NCBI GenBank assembly: GCA_002337125.1
Contig: DDFJ01000004.1
Span: forward strand, 2,097,889 to 2,161,888
Length of the DNA stretch: 64,000 nt
DNA from: Chitinophagaceae bacterium UBA1931
GTDB taxonomy: Bacteria; Bacteroidota; Bacteroidia; Chitinophagales; Chitinophagaceae
Reading direction: 5' to 3'
The position numbers and the translations under genes were made by a program. The notes below the pieces were generated by a model, which saw only the letters and a program-made list of their open reading frames with translations, did no database searches and was not told the DNA's origin. Positions 7,819-17,101 of the stretch are shown here, piece by piece. The first letter of the stretch is position 1, and the number at the start of each line of letters is the position of its first letter.

Positions 7819-10626
7819 CTATTGCTGTTTACCATTATCGCTGGACTGCTGCATTTCTTTTTTATCGTCTTCATCTGCATCTTCATCTAAGTTGCTGCCA
7901 TTTTTGCCCCGCCTGAAACGCACAACCGGGTTTTCCTGGGTGCCTGTTACCGTTAGCGGAATGCCAAAGATGCCAAAGGGTGGCAAACCTAATCTTGCTT
8001 TGAGATTAAGTCGACCGTCTAAACTTACCTGTCCTTCAAAACGTGGACGGAAACCGGCTACTTTCAGCTTCACCCGTTCAAGTGTAATGATGTTGTTGGC
8101 AATGGTTGTTTTTAGCTGAATGGTTTGTTTTGAAAGACTGGGTGATTCCATTGCATCCTTACCAGTTTTTTTACTGATGGCACTGAAGAGTTTAAACCCT
8201 TTAAACGAAGGATTTTTTATACTGAGCACACCACCACCTTTCAGGCTTTTCATTACAGGATATAAACTATCGTTGAGCATACCACTCAGCGAATAATCCA
8301 ATGAAACCTGTCCTTTTACTTTTGACGCACTGGTTAACAGATCCCTGAACAACTTTATTTCTTTGTATGCTTTTTGTATATCAAGTTCGTTTGCATTTAC
8401 ATGATACGTAAACGCTGCCTGTTTTGTATTTACCGGTGCATAGCTTGCTTCCATATTTACCGGCGCACCTGCAACAGTGAATGCTGATTTGCTGATGGTG
8501 AGTTTTCCATTCTGCAGTGCTGCATCTGCCAGCCAATTGTACACAGCCAGTCCGTTGTAATCAATCTTATTTACATCTGCATGAAACTGCAGATCAAGAT
8601 TGGGTGGTATGATAATGACAGATGATTCAGATGAAGCAGCGGTTTGTTTTGATGAATTTGTTTTTGCTGATGTTGTTTGTTCAGTACTCATAAACTCCTG
8701 CAGCAGCAACTGCTTACTGCTGAGCGATAAATTGCCGTGCAGTGCCGCATCAGCTTTCATGATGTAGTTGATGATATTGCTGAAACTTCCTTTAATGGTT
8801 GCAGTATTATTCCTGTAATTCATTACAAGGTTATCGGCCACCAGCTGATCATTGTTGATATGAAAAGCACCCGTGCTGATTAAAAACCTGTTGGGAAAAT
8901 AAGGTGTGCTGATGCTGATCTGTTTTAAACCAATGGTTCCTTTGTTTCTGAGTTTATCATAACGCCCTGCAGTTGCATCGGCCTGTGAACCACTTAATGA
9001 AAGATCGGTTGTTATTGTTCCGTTTACATCATATCCATCAACTGCAAAAAGTTTATACAACTTACCAATGCTGATGTTTCCTTTTGTGCTGACGTTGTAT
9101 GCAAGGTTGTCAAAGTTGTTGAGATCGGCAGTGAGTGTAAACGGTTGTCCTTCGAACAAAAAAGAAACGGGTTTAATTTTTACCTGCATATCCTGTGCGG
9201 TACCACGTTGGTTAAACAGGTTTACATCTAACTGAATACCGGTAATGGGGTTGGGATAATACGATGTGCGCAGCAAACCATTCTGCCATTGTATTCCTGT
9301 ATTGATAATGGGGTATAAATTTTTTGCAGGAGCGTATACACCATTCATTACTGCCTGCATTTTTACAGCACCACCAAGATCGATACCTGCCAGTTGCTGC
9401 AAACCAAGTACAGAAGACCATTTCGCTAAATCAGCTGCGGCATTGATATGCCCGTTAATATGCGGAAGAGAAAACCCTTTAGTGTTGATGGCAGCACTGA
9501 TAAAATCAGTTCCCATTTCTGCATGCAGTGTATCAACCTGCAGCTGCATGTTTTCAGTATTCAGTCCGGGTAATGAAAAACGAAAACCAAGATCAATGTT
9601 CTGCAGTTGCTGTTTAACCGCTTTTGTTGTAAAGGAACCATTGTTCACTTTCATACTGAAAGAAAGATCGGGCATGCGGTTTTCAGCAGCAATAAAATCA
9701 CCTTTGAGTGATGCCTCCATTTCCAGCTTACCGGTTACATCGGTTTTATCAAGCCATGTTACATAAGCCGGGGGAAGAGCTGTAAACAAATATGCAAGAT
9801 TGGTCCGTTCGGTACGTGCATTAAAATCCATGCGGTAACCATTCTTCAGGAAATAAAACACACCGGTAAAAGCAACGGGCAAACGGTTAATCTTCAGATC
9901 ATTTTTTCTGAAATCAAGTTCCAGTGAATTGGTGTTAATGCGTGTGCGCAGGTTTGCTTCCAGGTTTTTATCTGAAAGATATTGTTCACCATCATACTGC
10001 AGATCCACATTTTCCATACTGATCTGCGACTTGAGAAAGAACACTGCTTCACTTAATTTTCCTTTGCCGAGATAGTTGAGCTTGCCGGCTTTGAGCAAGA
10101 AAGGAATGGACTGATCATTGTACAGCAATGCACAGTCTTCGAGTTGTATACGATCGAGCTTTAGTGCAGCACCCGATGAAGAAGTATCGGTTTCTGCCGT
10201 AGTTTGTTTTTTGGATGATTTGTAAATATTGTAATTGGGCCTACCGTTTTCGTTTACCAGGATATGCACATCGCCACGGGTAACATAAATTTCGTTGATG
10301 CGGATTGTTTTGCTGAATACCGATGTAAGATCAACACCCAGTGCAATTTCATTGGCAGCCACCAGTGTATCGTTCTGGAAAGGAGCTGATCCTGTTAACG
10401 ACACATCATACAGTGTTAATGTGAGTGATGGAAAATGATTGAAGAAAGACAATCTTGCTTTTGAAAACTCCAGTTTTGTTTCAATGGCCTGGTTGGTCCA
10501 TTTTTTTATTTTGTCTGATACAAAGCCGGGGAACAAATAAGGGATTGCAAACATTACCAGGAGGATCACTGCAATACCTGAACCCAAATACTTCGCAACT
10601 TTTACCACTCTTTTTCCAATACGCAT
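7819..10626 (-). CDS. AsmA-family membrane protein
   Basis: The 935-residue protein has one N-terminal transmembrane helix (about 11-33, LGSGIAVILLVMFAIPYLFP). The AsmA N-terminal domain follows (AIETKLEFSKARLSFFNHFP). The rest is long beta-repeat sequence typical of AsmA/TamB-like lipid-transfer bridges. The conserved C-terminal AsmA_2-like stretch (GVLSIKNPSFKGFKLFSAIS) lies near 820. The last 30 residues are acidic and disordered. Family members are thought to move phospholipids between the inner and outer membranes. It stands alone, and an inner-membrane anchor with most of the chain in the periplasm is inferred. Confidence 0.8.
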   Translation of the reverse strand: MRIGKRVVKVAKYLGSGIAVILLVMFAIPYLFPGFVSDKIKKWTNQAIETKLEFSKARLSFFNHFPSLTLTLYDVSLTGSAPFQNDTLVAANEIALGVDLTSVFSKTIRINEIYVTRGDVHILVNENGRPNYNIYKSSKKQTTAETDTSSSGAALKLDRIQLEDCALLYNDQSIPFLLKAGKLNYLGKGKLSEAVFFLKSQISMENVDLQYDGEQYLSDKNLEANLRTRINTNSLELDFRKNDLKINRLPVAFTGVFYFLKNGYRMDFNARTERTNLAYLFTALPPAYVTWLDKTDVTGKLEMEASLKGDFIAAENRMPDLSFSMKVNNGSFTTKAVKQQLQNIDLGFRFSLPGLNTENMQLQVDTLHAEMGTDFISAAINTKGFSLPHINGHINAAADLAKWSSVLGLQQLAGIDLGGAVKMQAVMNGVYAPAKNLYPIINTGIQWQNGLLRTSYYPNPITGIQLDVNLFNQRGTAQDMQVKIKPVSFLFEGQPFTLTADLNNFDNLAYNVSTKGNISIGKLYKLFAVDGYDVNGTITTDLSLSGSQADATAGRYDKLRNKGTIGLKQISISTPYFPNRFLISTGAFHINNDQLVADNLVMNYRNNTATIKGSFSNIINYIMKADAALHGNLSLSSKQLLLQEFMSTEQTTSAKTNSSKQTAASSESSVIIIPPNLDLQFHADVNKIDYNGLAVYNWLADAALQNGKLTISKSAFTVAGAPVNMEASYAPVNTKQAAFTYHVNANELDIQKAYKEIKLFRDLLTSASKVKGQVSLDYSLSGMLNDSLYPVMKSLKGGGVLSIKNPSFKGFKLFSAISKKTGKDAMESPSLSKQTIQLKTTIANNIITLERVKLKVAGFRPRFEGQVSLDGRLNLKARLGLPPFGIFGIPLTVTGTQENPVVRFRRGKNGSNLDEDADEDDKKEMQQSSDNGKQQ

Positions 10627-11592
10627 CTTTCATCTGTTTTAAAGCCAGTACAAAAGTAACTTATTTTAAAAGAGGGATTGTTGGAGAAGGCTTAAAGTTT
10701 GAGGTCTGGCCTGTTATTGCGGAAGATTGATTAACAGCTGGCATTATGATTTTATATGAGGTAGTTGTTACGAAGCAGTTGCTTAATGCAACAGAAGCGC
10801 CTTTATCCATGCCTTTGGGTGGGCTTTGAGTGGGCGTATTCTGCCTTTATCAACGAAGGATGAACGAAGGATGATGGCTTTATACAGGTAGTTGAACAGG
10901 GAATGACTGGCGGAAGAGTTGTCTGTAGTTTGGGGCTGGCCTATTATTGCAGGAGATTGATCAGCGACCGAAGCTGTATATCGCAACGGATTACAGGTGT
11001 TTTTCTTTTGCTTTGACATTTCTCAGAACCTCAGAACCAGTCAAAGAAAGCCCGCCTGAAACTGCCGGACTGGATAATCATCATGTTCATCAGGAACATA
11101 GAAGTTCGGAAGATTTGCAATTATTATAACAATCCCGAAAGGATAATATTATTTTAAAGAATGTCACAAAATTTAATAATGCCCGAAGAGGATTGATATT
11201 AAAAATATTATGCCATTGGGGATTTCCGTTTAAGTTCAGAAAATTCCAACGTTTACATCTGAGTAAGATTGCAATAAAAACTGAGGTTGTTGTTTACCCT
11301 GTTTCCGTAATTGCCCCTATGTGCTTTATAACACTTTGATACATGAATACAAAAAGCCGTTTTCCCGAAAGATTTGTGTGTGCTTTAATCCCTAACAAAA
11401 CAAATGCATATCCATCACAACTACGTATAAGCGAAATCTATTATTTTTGCAGCAGTGCATTTTGAAATGCATTTTTGACTACATAAACCTTATCTACCAA
11501 GAGAGACTGGCCTTGTGCCAAGGTGATCCTGCTGCCTTTTTGAAAACATCATCCAAACCCGTTAATTTTTTCAATTGTTATTAACCAATATT
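10627..11592. other. Gene-free 966-base stretch with decayed repeats and a 5' leader
   Basis: The first half (about 10680-11030) holds fragments of the interspersed repeats seen elsewhere: TTAAAGTTTGAGG, and CTTTATCCATGCCTTTGGG, which matches 21622-21640. The frame at 10783-11019 on the minus strand is made of this repeat text and is not called. From about 11100 it is AT-rich. It ends with a possible -7 box (TATTTTTG, 11442-11449), a small hairpin at 11456-11471 (TGCATTT/AAATGCA) and a second at about 11511-11523 (CCTT/AAGG). These would form a leader of about 140 bases for the glycine-rich gene. Confidence 0.5.
11442..11449 (+). promoter_or_regulatory. Possible -7 box for the glycine-rich T9SS gene
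   Basis: TATTTTTG fits TAnnTTTG and lies 144 bases before the chosen ATG. No matching -33 TTG was seen, so support is only moderate. Confidence 0.3.
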
Positions 11593-12891
11593 ATGACTCA
11601 TTATCTTCAAAAAGTGTTGTTGTTGCTGGGCATTCTACCTATTGCAACCGAATTAACAGCACAAACAACAAACATTTACACAACAGCCACCACATGGAAC
11701 GTTCCTGCCGGAGTTCATTCAATTTCCATAAAAGTGTATGGCGGTGGCGGTGGCCTTGGCGGACAGGACTGCGGAGCAGGATGTTCCAATGCAGCGGCGG
11801 GCAATGCAGGCTATGTTGTAGCCGACTTTGCGGTGAGTGCAGGAAATACCATTGGTATTTACCCTGGCGGAACGGGCACCAACGGATCAAACAGCGTAAC
11901 CAATACGGGCGGCGGAGCTGGCGGTGTTTCTCCCTATAGCACAGCCTATAATGGCGGCAAGGGTGGTAATGCAGGCGCCAGTGGTTCCAGTGGTGGTGGT
12001 GGTGGCGGCGGAGCAGCCTCTGTTGTAACCATTAATTCCGTGATCAAAATTGTAGCCGGCGGTGCAGGCGGTGGTGGTGGCATGGCCAATGTAGCCAATT
12101 CGGGTCAGCCCGGCACTAATACTTATGTCGCTAATGGTACCTCCAATACAGGCGGTAACGGCACCACACCTTCAGGCGATGGTGGCGGCGGTGGCGGTGG
12201 CGGTGGTGGTCAGTATGGTTCCACAGGTGGATCAGTGTATGCCACCAGCGGTGAAAGTGCAGGCTATGGTGGTAATATTGGAGGTAACCTGGTAAGTGGT
12301 GCAACTGCAATAACTTCCAATACAAATATTTCCTGGACCAATGCGGGCAGAATTGAAATTACTTATCTCGTTTCACTCCCGGTTACATGGCTTGACTTTA
12401 CACTTGCCAGGCAGACCGATGGCTCAGCTCTTCTCCGTTGGCGTACGGCTACTGAATCAGATACAAAGGATTTTACCCTGCAGCGCAGCAGCAATGCAAG
12501 AGAGTGGACTGATATTGGCACCGTAACAGCAGCCGGCAACAGCAGCAGTATCAGCAATTACAGTTTCAGGGATCAGTATTCAGTGCAAAACAAGGTTTAC
12601 TACCGCATCAGGTTAACGAACCTTGACGGCACAACCAGTTACAGTGATATTATTGCAGACAACAGCCAAGCCAGCAGCTTTATTCAATTATCTCCTAACC
12701 CTGTAAGTGGTGGTACAGCTGTATTAAGTTTACAACATGCTTCAACGGTTGTGTTGTACAACAGTACAGGCGTAAAGCTGATGGAAAAATATTTCCCTGC
12801 AGGAAACAGCCTGCTGCAGACAGCAGCTTATCCTAAAGGAACTTATTTCCTTAAAACAAATGAAGGGCATCTTGCTTTTGTGATACAATAA
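11593..12891 (+). CDS. Glycine-rich T9SS-secreted surface protein
   Basis: The 432-residue protein starts at ATG 11593; a TTG 18 bases upstream is also in frame but gives a poorer signal peptide. The signal peptide ends near ELTAQT. Residues about 35-230 are extremely glycine-rich (runs such as GGGGGGG and GDGGGGGGGGGGQYG) with alternating small residues. A fibronectin-like domain follows (LPVTWLDFTLARQTDGSALL onwards), common before T9SS tails. The type A sorting domain is at the end (LSPNPVSGGTAVLSL and YPKGTYFLKTNEG). The product is probably secreted by the type IX system and attached at the cell surface. Glycine-rich domains of this type suggest adhesion or a matrix role, which is inferred. 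Confidence 0.75.
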   Translation: MTHYLQKVLLLLGILPIATELTAQTTNIYTTATTWNVPAGVHSISIKVYGGGGGLGGQDCGAGCSNAAAGNAGYVVADFAVSAGNTIGIYPGGTGTNGSNSVTNTGGGAGGVSPYSTAYNGGKGGNAGASGSSGGGGGGGAASVVTINSVIKIVAGGAGGGGGMANVANSGQPGTNTYVANGTSNTGGNGTTPSGDGGGGGGGGGGQYGSTGGSVYATSGESAGYGGNIGGNLVSGATAITSNTNISWTNAGRIEITYLVSLPVTWLDFTLARQTDGSALLRWRTATESDTKDFTLQRSSNAREWTDIGTVTAAGNSSSISNYSFRDQYSVQNKVYYRIRLTNLDGTTSYSDIIADNSQASSFIQLSPNPVSGGTAVLSLQHASTVVLYNSTGVKLMEKYFPAGNSLLQTAAYPKGTYFLKTNEGHLAFVIQ

Positions 12892-12908
12892 GCAAACTTT
12901 ATAGAATG

Positions 12909-12942
12909 AAAAGCCGGTTCACATAATGACCGGCTTTTTTTA
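12909..12942 (+). terminator. Rho-independent terminator of the glycine-rich gene
   Basis: AAAAGCCGGT and ACCGGCTTTT form a perfect 10-base-pair stem with a 10-base loop, followed by a T-run. It lies 18 bases after the stop codon. Confidence 0.85.
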
Positions 12943-12993
12943 TGTTGGCATGTGAATACTCTTGAAGTTTTGCTGAGCCAATTGTACTAAAAT

Positions 12994-13020
12994 GCCCCCG
13001 GACAGAAGCCGGGGGCGTTT
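12994..13020. terminator. GC-rich hairpin between convergent genes
   Basis: GCCCCCGG and CCGGGGGC form a perfect 8-base-pair stem around a 7-base loop. It is flanked by TTTT on the plus side and ATTTTA when read on the minus strand. It can terminate the minus-strand lipoprotein gene and back up the plus-strand terminator. Confidence 0.7.
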
Positions 13021-13057
13021 TGCAATAAAGATGTTTTCGACGGATGAACAACGGGCC

Positions 13058-14125
13058 TTACTTGCTATTTAATTGTTGTATCAGTGAAAGCAACTGGCTT
13101 TCGGTTACTTCGCTTAATGTAAATGTTACGGGGAAGTATGTTTTACCGCTTGCTGGTGCACCTACAGTTACATCCTGCATCTCAGCATAAATTTTATTGT
13201 TCTTAAACGTAACGGCAAGGAATGTACCTTCAATACCAATCGGCATACTGTTCTGGTAACTTAACAAACCTTCTTTACCTGCAGGTGCGTTGATGATTTT
13301 GTTATACAGTTTTACTAATGTGTTTTGCTGTTTTACTTTAAAGTAGAGCATGCTTGGTTCTGCGCCCATATAGTTGGTACTTGTTGCAGCATTCCACTGG
13401 TTGCTGAAATAACCAAGTACAGTTGTTTTTGGTCGAGGATCACCCATTAATGCATCACAGTTACGCCATACACCAAGACTATCGAGGTTGAATGAAGATG
13501 TTCCGTTGTTATTGTTTGTTGCAACGTTTCCGTTCTGCACCCAGTTTACACCACGTGGCACATAACCGGTTTGTGTAAGTGTTACAGGTAAGTTTTCATG
13601 ATCGTTACCATTGATGGTATAGGTTACAGCACTATCACCTCTCCACATTGGTATTTCACGTATAACCTGGCCGTTGGCTGGTTTGGGAGGAGCTGCAGGC
13701 ACCACAACCTGTGCAGGAGCATTCAGTTGTAATTCATCTGAACCCTGGTTTGCCTTTACTGTCATTTCACCATAAGAGATCAGCATGTCGCCTGATGCTG
13801 CAGTTGGCCTGTTACCCAGCAGCATATCACTTACGTTGTACATATCTTTTACCTGTACTGTTACAGCGCCTGTAACAATTTGTCCGTTTGCTTTCTTAAA
13901 TGCATTGGCAGGAAAACTGATTTTTGTGCCCTTGCCTGTTACCAGGCTACCACCTGCTGAAGCGTCGATTGTAAAAGCTTCATATTTTGGAGCGTTGGCA
14001 TCAAAAAAGGATTTTACTTTTTGTTCAACAGCATCCTGTTGTACGACTGTGTTGTTATCTTTTTTACATGCAGTAAAACTGATGGCTGCTGCAATTGCTA
14101 CTGTTGAGAAGATTGATTGTTTCAT
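13058..14125 (-). CDS. Hypothetical lipoprotein
   Basis: I place the start at ATG 14125 (MKQSIFSTVAIAAAISFTAC), where the lipobox cysteine is followed by KKDNN, as usual in Bacteroidota outer-membrane lipoproteins. The frame stays open 87 codons upstream, but that part is repeat-derived intergenic text. The mature protein (about 335 residues) begins with a short coil and then a beta-rich region: GTKISFPANAFKKANGQIVT, then VTVQVKDMYNVSDM. This resembles the start of ZU5-like or carboxypeptidase-regulatory folds, but I cannot assign a function. It is monocistronic and convergent with the glycine-rich gene. Confidence 0.7.
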   Translation of the reverse strand: MKQSIFSTVAIAAAISFTACKKDNNTVVQQDAVEQKVKSFFDANAPKYEAFTIDASAGGSLVTGKGTKISFPANAFKKANGQIVTGAVTVQVKDMYNVSDMLLGNRPTAASGDMLISYGEMTVKANQGSDELQLNAPAQVVVPAAPPKPANGQVIREIPMWRGDSAVTYTINGNDHENLPVTLTQTGYVPRGVNWVQNGNVATNNNNGTSSFNLDSLGVWRNCDALMGDPRPKTTVLGYFSNQWNAATSTNYMGAEPSMLYFKVKQQNTLVKLYNKIINAPAGKEGLLSYQNSMPIGIEGTFLAVTFKNNKIYAEMQDVTVGAPASGKTYFPVTFTLSEVTESQLLSLIQQLNSK

Positions 14126-14510
14126 AAAAAGAAGTTTTAATTGTTTGAGTTGTTTTGTTTGTTGTTTGCAGGTATATCCGCAGCCATGAAGGTTTGTTAC
14201 CCTGTTTTGGAAAAAATTTTTCAGGTTTTTTCTAAAACACTGATTCTGAAAGAAAAGAAGGGAGTTTTTTTGAACCACGGAGGCAGGGAGAACACAGAGG
14301 TTTTGCCGGGAAGACGGAAAGAAAAGAAGAGAACTATTCCTCTTTCTTCTCAGTGCACTCTGTGTCTCTGTGGTTATCACTTGCAAGCGAAGCGCCGTAA
14401 CAATCCGTGTAAATCAGTGTCATCTGTGAGCAACATTCCTTTTTTCCGCCTTACGTCCTTCCCGGCTATTCTTTGCGCCTTTGCGTGAAATGCTTTACCA
14501 AGAAAAGAAA
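14126..14510. repeat. Intergenic repeat block with AACCACAGAGACACAGAG-type arms
   Basis: This 385-base gap contains ACCACGGAGGCAGGGAGAAC followed by ACAGAG, and downstream CTCTGTGTCTCTGTGGTT. Together they form an imperfect inverted repeat. It also contains CTTTGCGCCTTTGCGTGAAA and TTTTGCCGGGAAGACGG; the latter recurs in the 32-36 kb repeat blocks (TTTTGCCGGGAAGGCGG). Open frames here are by-products of the repeats. Confidence 0.55.
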
Positions 14511-17072
14511 TCAGGAAGTGCGCCTGCGGAGGAAATAGTAGCCAAGCGGCAGAACAAGAAGCAGCAAGAACCAGTACCAGCTGAAAGATGAGGTTTGTAA
14601 TTGTACCTGCTGGTCAACACCCATATAACAAAAGCCTGCCCAGAGCAGTGGATTTTTTTGTGCAAGATTGTTTGTATGCTGCAGGTATTGTTTTACTGCC
14701 TGCTGTAATGCGGTTACAGGTGAGTACTGTTGCTGCAACGAAGTATAAAACGATTGAACGAATACCGGTGCCACTGCATCATCAACCGGCCACCTGCCGG
14801 CAACAACGCCTTTTACTCCCTTACTGATAAATGCACGGCCAATACTTGCAACACCTTCACCTTGCTGTACTTTTCCTGCAGCTGTTTCGCAGGCAGTGAG
14901 TACTACAAGTGGTGCATTTGTAACAACATACTGCAACTGGCCGAGGTAAAACTTTTGTTTTAATACAAGATAAGGTTGCTGCATACTGTCGGCCACTGCA
15001 TGTGCAGCAATATGCAATACCGATCCCGACTGCATGGTAGCAACAAATGCATTTGCATCAGTTGTAGTTGCTTCTTTGATTATTGCCTTGAACTGTTTTT
15101 TCAATTGCTTTGCTTCAAGCTCCGAATTAGGTAATGCAGCAAAGCCGTTTTGCAGCTGACTGAATGTATAAACTGTAAGCGGCAGGGTTGCATCCGGTTG
15201 TTTTGAATCCTGCACATACTGCAGGAAAGAGTATACATAACTTACGGCTGTCTGCTCAACAAGAAACTGTTGTTTACCATCAGTGCTCAATGCTTCAAAC
15301 GGAAGGTTATGCAGCAGACCATCTGCAGAAATGATGAGTGAATTCTTTTTCAGTTCAAAAGGAATCAGTTGTTTGAACACTTCATGCGACAATTGAAAAT
15401 ATGCAGCAGGATGATTGTTATACTCAGATGATGCAGGAGAGAAATAGGTTTGCAGCAAGGAACCTGTTTGTTGTATGACTGAAGATGATAACAGTTTATG
15501 ATTGATGGTTCCTCCCTTTGCATGCAATAAATAAACCTGGTTGTTGATGATGGTATAGCTGATGAGGTCTGCATTTGCTGTTACTTCATTTATCTTTTGC
15601 TGAAACAGTTGAAAAGAAGGTTGCTCCAGCAGTTGTGCAAAACGGTTTTCCTGTAAACCAAGTTCCAGTTCCTGTTTACGGATACGTTCGCTGATGAGAT
15701 TTTTCTTTGCAGCATCTGTTTCTTCTGCCAGTAACAGGTAATCATTCCTCAACTCTTCAAACAACTGCTGTTGTAATAACGCTGTGCCGCCCTGCCATTG
15801 CCTGCTCCTGTTTTGTTCGTTTAATAACTTACGGCCTTTTGATAATTCAACCAGCCATAACAACTGCTGCAGTAATTCCTGTTTTCCTGTTTGATTATAC
15901 TGCTGTTCAAAAAACAAAATTGCTTCTTCACTTACTGTATTGCTGTTACTCACCTGCAAACTATTCGTTGAAGTAGTGATGAGTTGGTTACAGTAATAAT
16001 CATTGGCAACAGCAAGTGTGTAGTAATGCAAAGCACTATCGGGTTGTTGTTTTGTATATGCTTTTGCCAGGCCTGCATACAATGTTGTAACAGTATGATC
16101 CGGGTAATAACCACTGTTACTGATGTTGAAATAATGCAATCCCTGTTTGAAATTCTCCATACTGCTGTCGGGTTGCTGCAACTGGTAAAACAGGTTTCCT
16201 TTTTCTGCTTTCAGTTTTGCTTTATCTCTTTGCCTGCTGCCGGGATATGTTTGCTCCAGTATCTTTTCTGCGTTCTGTAATTTCTGTAAAGCCTTGTTCC
16301 ATTGTTTCTGATCACAGAGCAGTTTTGCAGACAGCTGTAAAGCGCTCACCATCCAGGAAGCATCTGCATCCACTGCATCGGCTGAACGAAAGAATGCCAA
16401 TGCTTTCTGATTATAAAATGCAGCACTATCCATTTTTACTGCTGCATAAAATGCATCGGCTTTTACATTGTACAACAAACCAGTTACTGCCGGATGCTGT
16501 GCTATAAATTGCAAACCTTTATTACAGGTTGATTGTGTTTCATCATACTTACCCAGCCAGTAATAGGTAATGGCTTTGTTGCTGTAAAGCGAGGCAAGCA
16601 GGTTGAACTTTTCTTCAGCAGTTGCCTGTTCAATGGCTGATTGTTGTAAAGTAATTGCTTTATCATAATCGCCTAAACGAACATAGTTGTTGCCAAGCGG
16701 TTTAATAATAAACTCTTCTGTTTCGTAATGCAGTTTCTGTTGCTGCCTGTAGTTCAATCCCTTTTCATACCAGCGTGTGCTTGCCTGTATTTGTCCCTGC
16801 TGTAATAAATGATAAGCGATGTTGAGTACAAAATCAAGATAAGCTGTTTGCTCATCTTTAAACTTTGGCTGCCGCCACAATGTTTGTTCTAACGAATCGG
16901 CTTTGTTGGATAAATAAAACGGCTGCTCATCAGTAAGATCATAAAGCTTTTCAAGATATGCCTGCAGCTGGTCTTTGGGTTGATAGACTTCTTTCCATTT
17001 TGCTTTTTGCTGCGGCGCTTCATCACCCGAAAAAAATAACAACAGGAAGACAATACTGCCGAGGGGCAGCAA
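14511..17072 (-). CDS. TPR-CHAT protein (caspase-like peptidase domain)
   Basis: The 853-residue protein has a hydrophobic N-terminus (LPLGSIVFLLLFFSG), about ten TPR-like helical repeats (about 70-400), a helical linker and a C-terminal CHAT domain. The expected catalytic pair is present: His691 in VLHIAAHA and Cys728 in VVLTACETAAG, followed by GEGVASIGRAFISKGVKGVV. A C-terminal transmembrane helix (WYWFLLLLVLPLGYYFL) ends in arginines. CHAT domains are separase/caspase-clan proteases that are often switched on by sensory repeats. No ATG exists near the start: TTG at 17072 is used here, and ATT at 17102 directly after the upstream stop is an alternative. It follows the PKD gene by about 29 bases, so the two are probably one operon. 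Confidence 0.8.
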   Translation of the reverse strand: MLPLGSIVFLLLFFSGDEAPQQKAKWKEVYQPKDQLQAYLEKLYDLTDEQPFYLSNKADSLEQTLWRQPKFKDEQTAYLDFVLNIAYHLLQQGQIQASTRWYEKGLNYRQQQKLHYETEEFIIKPLGNNYVRLGDYDKAITLQQSAIEQATAEEKFNLLASLYSNKAITYYWLGKYDETQSTCNKGLQFIAQHPAVTGLLYNVKADAFYAAVKMDSAAFYNQKALAFFRSADAVDADASWMVSALQLSAKLLCDQKQWNKALQKLQNAEKILEQTYPGSRQRDKAKLKAEKGNLFYQLQQPDSSMENFKQGLHYFNISNSGYYPDHTVTTLYAGLAKAYTKQQPDSALHYYTLAVANDYYCNQLITTSTNSLQVSNSNTVSEEAILFFEQQYNQTGKQELLQQLLWLVELSKGRKLLNEQNRSRQWQGGTALLQQQLFEELRNDYLLLAEETDAAKKNLISERIRKQELELGLQENRFAQLLEQPSFQLFQQKINEVTANADLISYTIINNQVYLLHAKGGTINHKLLSSSVIQQTGSLLQTYFSPASSEYNNHPAAYFQLSHEVFKQLIPFELKKNSLIISADGLLHNLPFEALSTDGKQQFLVEQTAVSYVYSFLQYVQDSKQPDATLPLTVYTFSQLQNGFAALPNSELEAKQLKKQFKAIIKEATTTDANAFVATMQSGSVLHIAAHAVADSMQQPYLVLKQKFYLGQLQYVVTNAPLVVLTACETAAGKVQQGEGVASIGRAFISKGVKGVVAGRWPVDDAVAPVFVQSFYTSLQQQYSPVTALQQAVKQYLQHTNNLAQKNPLLWAGFCYMGVDQQVQLQTSSFSWYWFLLLLVLPLGYYFLRRRTS

Positions 17073-17101
17073 ACGATAAAGCTTTGAATGATATGAATGA
17101 A

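Noticed and set aside
10783..11019. 78-codon minus-strand frame before the glycine-rich gene
   Set aside because: Its text resembles translated repeat from 32.9 kb (KKNTCNPLRY against KKDTRKTLRY), so it is repeat debris.
11490..11540. SAM-I (S-box) riboswitch-like text: CTTATC, AAGAGAGACTGGCC and AAGGTGATCCTGC
   Set aside because: The element is too short, lacks the 3' partner of CTTATC, and the downstream gene is a surface protein with no link to methionine. A covariance search could settle it.
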